The notes: generated by a model not told the origin, from the sequence alone. Numbered from the stretch's first letter, positions 26,744-34,666 are shown. The stretch: DNA of 64,000 nt from JANOBD01 sp031411495 (GCA_031411495.1 JANOBD010000168.1:16768-80767); one strand, 5' to 3'. Translations and numbers: made by a program.

Positions 26744-27555
26744 CGCCGGGCGAGCACGAGTTGGATGATGCATACGACCGCCCCGATCAGAGATGCGATC
26801 TGGATCGCGCTGAAACCCGCGTACGACTTCGGGCTCGGCTTGATCCATTCTACCGCGAAGCGAAACAGCAGGTAGGCGGCGAGGAACAGGCGGAAGAGAT
26901 TCCCGGTTGGGTGGCGCAGATTTCCGGTTCCCTCTCCCTCCGGGTGAGGGTTAGGGCTCGCAGGTAGGGATGAGGGCGGAGAGATGAGGGGTGAGGATTG
27001 CCATCGAATCATGATCGCGATGCCGAGCAGCAACAGAAACACGATCTCGTACAACTGCGTCGGATGCCGGCGGACGCCGTCGCCGAAATCGACGCCCCAT
27101 GGCAGCGACGTCGCGATGCCGTGGGTCATGTCCGCGAGCCCGGTGAGGAAGCAGCCGATCCGTCCGACGGCGATGCCGACGATCAGCGGCAGCACGTACG
27201 CATCTCCCGTGCGCGTATGGATATGTTGAAGCTTCTTGGCGATCTCGACGCCGATCCAGCCGCCCAGCAGCCCGCCGACGATCGTCTTGCCGGCGAGCAT
27301 CGCCTGCGGGTCGGCGCGAAGGGACCAGTAGAGCTGTGGATGCTCGAGCCACGCGAGCAGTTTCGATCCGAAGAGCGCCCCGAAGATCGCCCCGACGAGT
27401 ATCCACGCTATCTGATCCGGCGGGACCGACTCGGCCTTCTCACGCCGGCGCAAGAAAAGAAAGAGTTGAAATCCGAGCGAGTACGCGAGGACCTCAAAGA
27501 GCAGGTGCGCGGGGAGCGTGAGCCCGAATGGATGGAAGACGACGGGGAACTGCAT
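26698..27555 (-). CDS. lgt: Prolipoprotein diacylglyceryl transferase family protein
   Basis: Lgt transfers diacylglyceryl from phosphatidylglycerol to the lipobox Cys of prelipoproteins in the inner membrane. This 285-residue multi-pass protein has GKTIVGGLLGGWIGVEIAKK, GRIGCFLTGLADMTHG and VDFGDGVRRHPTQLYE, the conserved segments of the family; the strict GRxGNF motif reads GRIGCF, so activity is likely but not certain. Between helices an extra low-complexity loop (SSPLISPPSSLPASPNPHPEGEG) is the translation of a repeat in the DNA at 26927-26998. First gene of an operon with the lipoprotein, small membrane proteins and the Tes-like enzyme. Confidence 0.85.
   Translation of the reverse strand: MQFPVVFHPFGLTLPAHLLFEVLAYSLGFQLFLFLRRREKAESVPPDQIAWILVGAIFGALFGSKLLAWLEHPQLYWSLRADPQAMLAGKTIVGGLLGGWIGVEIAKKLQHIHTRTGDAYVLPLIVGIAVGRIGCFLTGLADMTHGIATSLPWGVDFGDGVRRHPTQLYEIVFLLLLGIAIMIRWQSSPLISPPSSLPASPNPHPEGEGTGNLRHPTGNLFRLFLAAYLLFRFAVEWIKPSPKSYAGFSAIQIASLIGAVVCIIQLVLARRCADRFSRSFSSASA
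26927..26998. repeat. Repeat element inserted in frame within lgt
   Basis: The DNA reads CCCTCTCCCTCCGGGTGAGG and on with GGTTAGGGCT, the familiar form of a REP-type repeat (CCCTCTCCC, GGGAGAGGG and TAACCCT blocks). It translates to NPHPEGEGTG, the typical product of this repeat when inside a gene, and the frame is kept on both sides. Confidence 0.6.
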
Positions 27556-27582
27556 CGGCCGTCATCTATAGTTCAAAATGTC

Positions 27583-27897
27583 GTGAACATGAATCGAGCG
27601 AATGGACACGAATCTTCATGATGCCTCGTCCCGATGGTTGAAAGGGTCGCGAAGAGCAGACAATGGTCGCGAAGAACGAAGGAAGCGAAGGCGCGCGAAG
27701 GAAAATCACAAAACCAAGTGCCGCCGGTCATCAAAACGAACAGGCAACCCCGGCGTTTCTCTTCGCGAATCTTCACTTTCTTCGTTCTTCGCGACCATGC
27801 GCATGCGCCAGAAATTTCAGTCGGGCCCCGTTCACGAAAATATCTGAATTGAATTCATTCGTTCTGATTCGATCAATTCATATCGATTCGTGTTCAC
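27583..27897. repeat. Nested inverted repeat (~315 bp), MITE- or REP-like
   Basis: Inner arms pair perfectly over 18 bp: ATGGTCGCGAAGAACGAA at 27663-27680 and its complement at 27781-27798. Outer arms (27583-27596 and 27884-27897) pair over 14 bp with one mismatch. It fills the 363-bp gap between the divergent lgt operon and the convergent 27919 gene; no ORF of note lies inside. Confidence 0.6.
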
Positions 27898-27918
27898 GCC
27901 TTTCTCAAATCAGCGGTA

Positions 27919-28314
27919 TCAGTTCAGCGCTGCTGCGCCGGCTTCCGCGACGGTGTGGTCGTTCTCTACACTCGATCCGCTGACGCCGATTGCGCCGATG
28001 ATCGTGCCGTCGGCATCCTTGAGCGGGATGCCGCCGGGGAAGCTGATCAGGCCGCCGTTGCTGACTTCGATATTATAGAGCGGCCCGCCCGGCTGGCTGA
28101 GCTTGCCGATCTCGCCGGTGTTCATGTCGAAGTAGCGGGCGGTCTTGGCCTTCCTGATGGCGATGTCGATCGAGCCGAGCCACGCGCCGTCCATACGGAT
28201 GAACGCCTTGAGGTTTCCGCCGGCATCGACGACGGCGATATCCATCTTCGTGCCGATCTCTTCGGCCTTCTTCATCGCGTTGGTCACGATTACGTACGCT
28301 TGATCGACGCTCAC
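27919..28314 (-). CDS. GlcG/HbpS family heme-degrading or heme-binding protein
   Basis: The 131 residues from GTG 28314 match the HbpS/GlcG fold: AYVIVTNAMKKAEEIG, MDIAVVDAGGNLKAFIRMDGA, AIRKAKTARYF, SNGGLISFPGGIPLKDADGTIIGAIGVSG. The frame continues 44 codons upstream without a stop as a convincing signal peptide (RSRNLLLAVATITLSATLWLG) and linker, with AGGGAG placed 5 nt before an ACG codon at 28444-28446. So the true protein is probably secreted and starts at 28446 with a non-ATG codon or a mutated ATG. Ligand unknown (heme or a redox cofactor). Confidence 0.8.
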   Translation of the reverse strand: MSVDQAYVIVTNAMKKAEEIGTKMDIAVVDAGGNLKAFIRMDGAWLGSIDIAIRKAKTARYFDMNTGEIGKLSQPGGPLYNIEVSNGGLISFPGGIPLKDADGTIIGAIGVSGSSVENDHTVAEAGAAALN

Positions 28315-28661
28315 GTCCTTGCTCGCGATCGGCGCCGCCTTGGGCGCATCCTGGGCCCTGCCGAATGCGAGATGAGACTGGCCAAGCCAGAGTGTCGCGG
28401 AAAGGGTGATCGTGGCAACGGCGAGAAGCAGATTGCGTGAACGCGTAAGAACTCCCTGATAAACAAATGATCGCGCTCAACATCGAGCGGGTGCGCGATC
28501 GTAAAGAGGCGCGATCTGGAAAGCGAACGGAGGCGGGTGCGATCGATGCACCGGGTCGATTCAAGTGAGGTCGATCCAGCCAAAGAGGCATCCGGTTAGC
28601 CGCAACGCGAAGCGGAGCGCGCGAGCAGCGCTCCGCGCTGCGGCCAAACCGCGAGTCGTTT
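28315..28661. other. Intergenic region with likely N-terminal extension of the HbpS-like gene and a GC hairpin
   Basis: 28315-28446 probably encodes the signal peptide of the downstream gene on the minus strand. A perfect 9-bp hairpin (28612-28620 with 28628-28636, 7-nt loop) lies 26 bp past the stop of the DinB-like gene and may terminate it, though no T-tract follows. Confidence 0.4.
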
Positions 28662-29156
28662 CTAAAACAAGACCTTCTTCCCCAGCTTGCGCCTTATCAC
28701 GCTGAACTGCCCGGCGTGCATGATCGTGTGGTCGCTGGCCATCTGAAACATCTTGCCGAACGTGGGCGCGAAGTCTCTCACCTGGCCGGTCGTCGGCTTG
28801 TCGAGATCCGCATCCTTGAGCTTGCCGAGCTCGGCGATGGTCACCGCGCGTACATCGGCGAGCAGCTTCAGGTAATGCTCTTTGGTGAGGAAGTGTTTCG
28901 GATCATCGTCGCCGACGCCCTTCGGGCCGTGCTGATCGAGAAAGCCCGGCGGCAGTTCCGGGTACTTCACATCGGGAAACTGGCTCTTGACGAAGAAGAT
29001 GTCACCGCCGATGACGTTGCCGATCTGCCACGCGGCATGGTTGGCGCCATTGCAGGGCCGGACCATCAGGTCGGCATCGGAAAAGTCGGCCACGAACATG
29101 CCGAGCAGACCCTTGGTTCCTTCGAGAGCGGATTGGATCGCCTGTACACCGTTCAT
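28662..29156 (-). CDS. DinB-like protein
   Basis: The 164-residue product is a second DinB/DUF664-type four-helix protein. ANHAAWQIGNVIGGD provides the first His and SDHTIMHAGQFSVIRRKLGK the second and third, at the typical positions. It differs strongly from the paralogue at 7604 and is not in an operon with it; ilvD is divergent from it. Function unknown; perhaps thiol-dependent detoxification by analogy with the superfamily. Confidence 0.75.
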   Translation of the reverse strand: MNGVQAIQSALEGTKGLLGMFVADFSDADLMVRPCNGANHAAWQIGNVIGGDIFFVKSQFPDVKYPELPPGFLDQHGPKGVGDDDPKHFLTKEHYLKLLADVRAVTIAELGKLKDADLDKPTTGQVRDFAPTFGKMFQMASDHTIMHAGQFSVIRRKLGKKVLF

Positions 29157-29356
29157 TCATCGTCTCCTTGTTGAAATGCTTGTCATCGTGAATGAGATCC
29201 GCCCGCCGATCAATAGCCGGGCCGGTTCATGTCGGAATCAATCGTATAAAATCGAAGCCCAAGGCTCGCGCTTTATCGATCGCCGGCGAACCTGTAATCT
29301 CGCCGGACTCGGTAATCAGAGGTCAGAGGCCAGAAGAATTTCGGAGTGCAAACATC

Positions 29357-31051
29357 ATGAGCGGCAACAACAAATCAAACCCGAATCAACGCCCTAAGTC
29401 CTCGATCGTCACCGACGGCCCCAGCCGTGCCCCACAGCGCGCCTTCTTCCGCGCGATGGGCCTGACCGATGAAGAGATCTACAAGCCGTGGGTCGGCATC
29501 GCCTCGACCTGGAACGAAGCGACGCCCTGCAACACCACGCTGGATCGTCAGGCCAAGGCGGCGCGGAAGGGCGTTATCGAGGCCGGCGGCAACCCGCGCG
29601 AGTTCGTGACCATCGCGGTCAGTGACGGCATCGGCATGGGCCACGAAGGGATGAAGGCCTCGCTCGTCTCGCGCGAAGTGATCGCCGATTCCATCGAACT
29701 CATGATGCACGCGCACGGCTACGACGCGCTCGTCGGCCTCGCCGGCTGCGACAAGTCGCTGCCCGGCACGCTCATGGCCATGGCGCGGATGAACCTGCCG
29801 AGCGTGTTTGTCTACGGCGGGACGATCATGCCCGGCAAGTTCAAAGGCAAGGACGTCACCATCGTCGACGTCTACGAAGGCGTCGGCGCCCACGCCGCGG
29901 GGAAGATGACCGATGCCGAGCTGCACGAACTCGAATGCTCCGCCTGTCCGAGCGCCGGCAGTTGTGGCGGGCAGTTCACCGCCAACACGATGGCCTGCGT
30001 CGCCGAGGCGCTCGGCATGGCGCTGCCCGGCAGTGGCTCTCCTCCGGCGATCGATACATCTCGCGATGAAGGGTGCCGCCAGGCCGGCATCGCGGTAATG
30101 AATCTCGTGAAGCTGGGATTGAAGTCCCGCGATTTCATCACGAAGAAGGCCCTCGAAAACGCCGCCGCCATCGCCGCCTGCACCGGCGGCTCCACCAACA
30201 TCTTCCTTCACCTCCCGGCGATCGCGCACGAAGCCGGGCTCGAGTTCAGCCTCGATGAGATCGAGGCCGTCTGCCACCGCTCGCCGCACTTCGTCGACCT
30301 CATGCCTGGCGGGAAGTACACCGCCTACGACGTCTACCAGGTCGGCGGCATCCCCGTCATTCTCAAGGCGATGCTCGAAGGCGGGCTGCTCCACGGCGAT
30401 TGCCTCACCGTCACCGGCAAAACCCACGCGGAGAACCTGAAGGACATCAAAGTGCCCGGCAAGGAGCAGGATGTGCTCAAGCCGGTCTCCAGCCCCATCC
30501 GCGCCACCGGCGGCCTCAAACTGCTCCGCGGAAACTTCGCGCCGGAGGGCGCGGTCATCAAAGTCGCGGGACTGAAGAAGCTCCAGCACAAGGGCCCCGC
30601 GCGCTGCTTCGACGGCGAAGAGGCGTGCATGGCCGCCGTGCAGGCGCAGGAAATCAGGAAGGGCGACGTGGTGGTCATCCGCTACGAGGGCCCCAAGGGC
30701 GGCCCGGGCATGCGCGAGATGCTCGCCGTCACCGCGGCGATCGTTGGCCAAGGCCACGGGTACGATGTCTGTCTCATCACGGATGGCCGGTTCAGCGGCG
30801 GGACGCGCGGCCTCTGCATCGGCCACGTCGGGCCCGAGGCGCAGGTCGGCGGGCCGATCGCGCTCGTGCAGGATGGCGACACGATCTCCGTCGACGCCGA
30901 TGCCGGCACGATCACGCTCGAAGTCGGTAAGGAAGAACTCGAACGAAGAAAAGCCCAGTGGAAGCCGCGCGACAACGGCTACCCCCGCGGCGTGCTCGCC
31001 AAGTACGCCAAGCTCGTCGGCCCGGCGGGGAAGGGCGCGGTGACCCATTGA
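29357..31051 (+). CDS. ilvD: Dihydroxy-acid dehydratase
   Basis: IlvD removes water from 2,3-dihydroxy acids, the third step of valine and isoleucine synthesis, and uses an Fe-S cluster. The 564-residue product starts at ATG 29357 (MSGNNKSNPN), with GGAG upstream. Motifs are GLAGCDKSLPGTLMAMAR (about 132-149) and CPSAGSCGGQFTANTMAC (about 197-214), which hold the cluster Cys residues, plus GRFSGGTRGLCIGHVGPEA near the C-terminus. Its stop overlaps the TTG start of the next gene by 4 bases (TTGA). No other branched-chain gene is nearby and no T-box or leader peptide is visible. Confidence 0.95.
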   Translation: MSGNNKSNPNQRPKSSIVTDGPSRAPQRAFFRAMGLTDEEIYKPWVGIASTWNEATPCNTTLDRQAKAARKGVIEAGGNPREFVTIAVSDGIGMGHEGMKASLVSREVIADSIELMMHAHGYDALVGLAGCDKSLPGTLMAMARMNLPSVFVYGGTIMPGKFKGKDVTIVDVYEGVGAHAAGKMTDAELHELECSACPSAGSCGGQFTANTMACVAEALGMALPGSGSPPAIDTSRDEGCRQAGIAVMNLVKLGLKSRDFITKKALENAAAIAACTGGSTNIFLHLPAIAHEAGLEFSLDEIEAVCHRSPHFVDLMPGGKYTAYDVYQVGGIPVILKAMLEGGLLHGDCLTVTGKTHAENLKDIKVPGKEQDVLKPVSSPIRATGGLKLLRGNFAPEGAVIKVAGLKKLQHKGPARCFDGEEACMAAVQAQEIRKGDVVVIRYEGPKGGPGMREMLAVTAAIVGQGHGYDVCLITDGRFSGGTRGLCIGHVGPEAQVGGPIALVQDGDTISVDADAGTITLEVGKEELERRKAQWKPRDNGYPRGVLAKYAKLVGPAGKGAVTH

Positions 31052-31719
31052 TCAGGAACCTTCCGGCGATCCTCATCAGCACGGGCTTAATCGTATTGGT
31101 GTCGATCAACAACGAATCGACTCTGGCAGCAGATGTCGCGACGACTCGTCCGGCGACTCGCCCCGCGACGCGTCCGGCCCAAGCGACGGAAGCGGACGCC
31201 AGAGCACTCGTCGAAAAACTCTACGCCGACATGGCGCAGAACCCGCGAGATGCGTATCTGGCCCATTGGGATTTTCGCAGCCATTGCGAACGTGCGCTGG
31301 GCGCGACATGGTATTCGTTGACCGAGGCGCAGCGCGAGCGCATGGCGAAGGCCGATCTGAACTTCATCGTCGCGCCCCTCGAAGCCGAATCGCTTCGCGG
31401 CGTGGTGAACAAGCTGAAGTTTGAAATCAAATCCACGAAGGACGTATCCGCGGTGCAGGCCGAGAACCGGACGGCGTTCATGGTGCAGACGAAGTTGACC
31501 ATTCCGAACACTGGCAAAGAGTATGAGACGACATTCCTGATCATGCCCACGAGCAAAGGATTGAAGATCGTCGACTCCTTCAGCGACACCGCGCCCAGCG
31601 TTCAGATGGTCATCGCGCAGCTTTGGGTCGACGCGACGAAACGAAAGGCCGATCCGGTCGAGTCGTTCGAGCGGTTCGTGGCGGGCATTCGGAAATACCT
31701 GCTCGCGCCGGAGATGTGA
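31048..31719 (+). CDS. Hypothetical secreted protein following ilvD
   Basis: A TTG at 31048 overlaps the ilvD stop and begins a signal peptide (IRNLPAILISTGLIVLVSINNESTLA), so translational coupling is plausible. Product 223 residues. A repeated TRPATRPATRPA linker follows, then a helical-plus-beta domain (ALVEKLYADMAQNPRDAYL, TEAQRERMAKADLNF, EYETTFLIMPTSKGLKIVD). The pattern recalls MlaC/Ttg2D lipid-binding proteins, but no diagnostic motif is present, so this remains a guess. Link to ilvD function is not evident. Confidence 0.6.
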   Translation: MIRNLPAILISTGLIVLVSINNESTLAADVATTRPATRPATRPAQATEADARALVEKLYADMAQNPRDAYLAHWDFRSHCERALGATWYSLTEAQRERMAKADLNFIVAPLEAESLRGVVNKLKFEIKSTKDVSAVQAENRTAFMVQTKLTIPNTGKEYETTFLIMPTSKGLKIVDSFSDTAPSVQMVIAQLWVDATKRKADPVESFERFVAGIRKYLLAPEM

Positions 31720-32269
31720 CCTGGAAGCGAGTCGGAGCCTGTTGGCGGGCGACAGCGTTTCGTGCGCGAAGCGGTGCGAGCAAAGGCGGCGGGAATCGTT
31801 GGTGAACTTCGAGCGCGTGCACGATTCGTTGACGGACCGCAAAGGCGAGTACGAATCCGCCCAAATCTCCGCTCACATTCGCGTTTTGATCGGCTCGGCT
31901 TCAAACGCCTTTGGGACAGGCCGTTACCAATTCTCATCCCGCCTCGCGCGCTGCGCCGAAGCGCGTTTTCGCGCAGCGCGAAGGGACATTGGAAGCGCTC
32001 ATTGAAATGTGAATACGCGAGGCGACTCGACGGGCACATTCAAATGCCCGCGGTGACCCACAATGACCCACTTCGGAGCGGTTTCGGGTGCCGAGCTTAT
32101 CGCGCAGCGCATTCGAGTCGGCGTCAACCTGCGTTTGCGATGGTGGCCCTGGCGGACATCGCCTTTTACGGTTGCCGGGGAAGAGGGTTTCGGGTCTGAT
32201 CGGCCGCTCCCAGGATTCTTCGACGCACATGCTTCGATTCCATCCGCTCCCACGCCAGAGGATGACGCC
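31720..32269. other. 550-bp gap without a supported gene
   Basis: Only the second copy of the dispersed element (31947-32110) was recognised. The remainder shows no ORF with coding character, no RNA gene and no clear terminator. Confidence 0.5.
31947..32110 (+). repeat. Dispersed ~160-bp intergenic element, copy 2
   Basis: The same 10-bp inverted repeat as copy 1 (CGCGCTGCGC at 31947-31956, GCGCAGCGCG at 31971-31980, again a 14-nt loop) is followed after about 64 nt by TGCCC..GTGACCCA..AATG.CCCA and GGGTGCCGAGCTT..CGCGCAGCGC. The second block matches copy 1 at about 43 of 52 positions. Same orientation as copy 1. Confidence 0.6.
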
Positions 32270-34120
32270 ATGACACGACCCGGCCGCGCTGTTGCTGTAA
32301 CTCTCACCTTTCTGGCCGGGTGTGCGTCCCGCTCACCGACGAACAGGCCGGCACCCACGGTTCAGCCAACCACACACGCGACGGCACAGGCGATCGATCC
32401 CGTCATCGCGCAGATCCGCATCGAAGGACTGGAACATTCGCAGGTGATGGACACGCTCGACTACCTGACGAATGTGATCGGCCAGCGGCTCACCGCCTCC
32501 CCGAGCCAGAAGCGGGCGGCCGACTGGACGCGCGACCAGCTTGCGTCCTGGGGTCTCTCCAACGCGCATCTCGAACCGTGGGGGCCGTTCGGGCGCGGGT
32601 GGTCGGTCGATCGCTATTCGCTGCAGGTGACCGAGCCGGCGTTCTTCGTGCCGATCGCGTATCCCCGCGCCTGGTCACCGGGCTTTTCGGGCAAAGGCGT
32701 GGAGATCGTCTACCTCGACGCGCAGGAGGGTTCGGAGCTTGAAGCGTACAAGGGAAAGCTGGAAGGGAAGATCGTCCTGATCGGGCTGCCGCGGGAGGTG
32801 GAAGCGCACTTCGAGCCGCTCGCAAAGCGACTCACGGATGACGAGCTTCAAAAGCTCGCCGACTTCAAACCCGAAGCGGCGGACCCATCGGCACGCGGCC
32901 GACGCCGCGGATCGGATGCGGCGACCGCCCCGGCAACCACTTCAACCACGAGCCCGGCGACGTCGCCGGCCGATGAGCTTCTCACCGCGACCACCAGGCC
33001 GACGACGCGACGCCGCGTCGCGACAACGGCGCCGGTCGACCCGCGCGATGACCCGATGTTGCTCCGCAAGATCGCCTTCGCCGCCGAGGAGAAGGCGGCC
33101 GTCCTCGTCACCGGTTCATCCAAGGGCGATGGCGGCACGATGTTCGTCCAGCAGGCCGCCGTGCCCGGCGATCCGCCGCGCGGCTCGCCCGGCGCGACGA
33201 CCCGCCCGCGCGTCTGGGCGGATGATGCCCCGGCCATCCCGCCGCAGCTGATGATGGCCAGCGAAGACTACAACCGCCTGATCCGCATCGCCGAGCGCGG
33301 CATCACGATCAAGGCCGACATCGACATCGTCACCACCGAGCACGGCAAGAGCATCAAGCCGGAGAACGTCGTCGCCGAGATTCCCGGCACCGATCTCGCG
33401 GACGAAGTGGTGATGGTCGGCGCGCACCTCGACTCGTGGCACAGCGGAACCGGCGCGACCGACAACGGCATCGGCAGCGCCTGCGCGATGGAAGCGATCC
33501 GCATCCTCAAGGCGCTGGATCTCAAGCCGCGTCGGACGATTCGTGTGGCGCTCTGGACCGGCGAAGAGCAGGGCATCTTCGGATCCGAAGCGTACGTGAA
33601 GGAACACTTCGGTTACGTGCCGAAGGATGAACCGGCGACACAGCCGTCCACGCAGTCCACCACGCAGCCTTTGTCGGCGCCGACGACGCGGCCTTCGCCA
33701 ACGACACGCCCCGTCAAACAGCTCGTGAAGGGTCCGGAGTACGAGAAGCTGAGCGCCTACTTCAACCTCGACTATGGCGCCGGAAAGATCCGCGGCATCT
33801 ACGCACAGGGGAATGCGGCGGCAGTTCCATTCTTCCGCGCGTGGCTCAGACCCTTCGCCGACCTCGACGCGAAAACGATCACCCTCCAGAACGCCGGCGG
33901 CACCGATCATCTGTCGTTCGACGCGGTGGGGCTGCCGGGCTTCCAGTTCATCCAGGATTCGATCGAGTACGGCACGCGCACCCACCATTCGAACATGGAC
34001 GTCTTCGACCGCATCCCCGCGAACGACGCGAAACAGGCGTCGACGATCATGGCGGCATTCCTGTGGGACGCGGCGAATCTGCCGGAACGATTCCCGCGGA
34101 AGCCGTTCGAGGCGAAGTAG
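32270..34120 (+). CDS. M28 family metallopeptidase (lipoprotein)
   Basis: ATG 32270 follows AGAGGATG and gives a lipoprotein signal (VTLTFLAGC); 616 residues. The M28 zinc site is visible: VMVGAHLDSWHSGTGATDNG (His and Asp ligands), WTGEEQGIFGSEAYV (catalytic and ligand Glu), and a late GGTDHLSF with YGTRTHHSNMD for the last His. A PA-like insert lies before the catalytic domain. Two low-complexity Thr/Pro/Arg linkers are inserted (TTSTTSPATSPAD, TTQPLSAPTTRPSPTTRP). Probably an aminopeptidase or glutaminyl-cyclase-like enzyme of the envelope. Single gene; the 21-bp array begins 34 bp after its stop. Confidence 0.85.
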   Translation: MTRPGRAVAVTLTFLAGCASRSPTNRPAPTVQPTTHATAQAIDPVIAQIRIEGLEHSQVMDTLDYLTNVIGQRLTASPSQKRAADWTRDQLASWGLSNAHLEPWGPFGRGWSVDRYSLQVTEPAFFVPIAYPRAWSPGFSGKGVEIVYLDAQEGSELEAYKGKLEGKIVLIGLPREVEAHFEPLAKRLTDDELQKLADFKPEAADPSARGRRRGSDAATAPATTSTTSPATSPADELLTATTRPTTRRRVATTAPVDPRDDPMLLRKIAFAAEEKAAVLVTGSSKGDGGTMFVQQAAVPGDPPRGSPGATTRPRVWADDAPAIPPQLMMASEDYNRLIRIAERGITIKADIDIVTTEHGKSIKPENVVAEIPGTDLADEVVMVGAHLDSWHSGTGATDNGIGSACAMEAIRILKALDLKPRRTIRVALWTGEEQGIFGSEAYVKEHFGYVPKDEPATQPSTQSTTQPLSAPTTRPSPTTRPVKQLVKGPEYEKLSAYFNLDYGAGKIRGIYAQGNAAAVPFFRAWLRPFADLDAKTITLQNAGGTDHLSFDAVGLPGFQFIQDSIEYGTRTHHSNMDVFDRIPANDAKQASTIMAAFLWDAANLPERFPRKPFEAK

Positions 34121-34154
34121 GCGTCGCGCTGCGTGTTGCCCTTGCCGTGTCACG

Positions 34155-34469
34155 CGAAGTAAATTGCCGTGACGGAAAAGCAGTCCTGGAGCGAGCCAAA
34201 GCAAAACGGTGACGAATAAAAGAAGAACGGACGCGCAGAAAAGCAGAACGACGGACTGAAAAAGCAGAACGACGGAGTGGAAAAGTAGAACTGCGCACTG
34301 AAAAAGCAGAATGGCCGCGAAGAAAAGCAGAACGCCGCCGCGGAAAAGCACTTTTATAACCGGCCAAAGCACTTTTTAGAGTGAGCAAAGCACTTTTCAG
34401 AGTCGGCAAAGCACTTTTCTCGGGCGTCGAAGTCGAAGGGACAGAGGGAAAAGTGATTTGTTCGCTCTA
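34155..34469 (+). repeat. Tandem array, fifteen 21-bp units with phased A-tracts
   Basis: A core of N-A-A-A-G recurs exactly every 21 bp from 34155 to 34449 (34155, 34176, 34197 ... 34449), with cgaag at the first and fourteenth positions. Units fall in two groups: AAAAGCAGAAC-type in the first two thirds (best at 34239-34343) and AAAGCACTTTT-type near 34344-34427. The conserved block is about 12 bp and the other 9 bp vary. The period is two helical turns. On the minus strand it reads as seven-residue repeats (KSAF), but all frames show this because 21 is a multiple of three. Confidence 0.8.
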
Positions 34470-34605
34470 TGGAAGGGTTCGCGAGAAGGGTTCGCGATGG
34501 TCTTTGCGCCCGAGCATCGGCAATCACCATCTTCACGAAGCCGCGGCCGGTTGCCCGCACCCGCCATTTCGGGTCTGATCTTTGGTTCGATTTTCGCAGT
34601 GTGCA

Positions 34606-34649
34606 GGGTCCGCTTGCGGACCACGAACGAGCGGTCCGCGAGCGGACCC
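34606..34649 (+). promoter_or_regulatory. Leader hairpin(s) before prfC
   Basis: Two 16-nt palindromes, GGTCCGCTTGCGGACC and GGTCCGCGAGCGGACC, lie head to tail. Together (34606-34622 with 34633-34649) they can pair into a 17-bp stem with one G-U, or each can fold alone. The GAGGA ribosome-binding site starts 5 nt later. Possible translational control, or a REP-like palindrome. Confidence 0.45.
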
Positions 34650-34666
34650 GACATGAGGAATGATTG

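Larger units (their letters stand above)
34121..34666. other. 546-bp region holding the 21-bp array and the prfC leader hairpin
   Basis: No gene is supported here. The 21-bp tandem array occupies 34155-34469 and the prfC leader structure 34606-34649; between them (34470-34605) no structure was recognised. Confidence 0.6.

Noticed and set aside
29283..29306. Leader hairpin as attenuator or T-box for ilvD
   Set aside because: A 7-bp stem is visible but no leader peptide, T-box motif or terminator with T-tract.
29375..31048. Long minus-strand open frame opposite ilvD
   Set aside because: Antisense artefact of GC-rich codons; ilvD is certain.
34047..34409. Minus-strand gene encoding KSAF-type heptad repeats over the 21-bp array
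   Set aside because: Any frame shows seven-residue periodicity because 21 is a multiple of three; no ribosome-binding site and no codon bias.
34155..34469. CRISPR array
   Set aside because: Period is only 21 bp with a degenerate repeat and 9-bp variable part; no spacers of CRISPR length and no cas genes.
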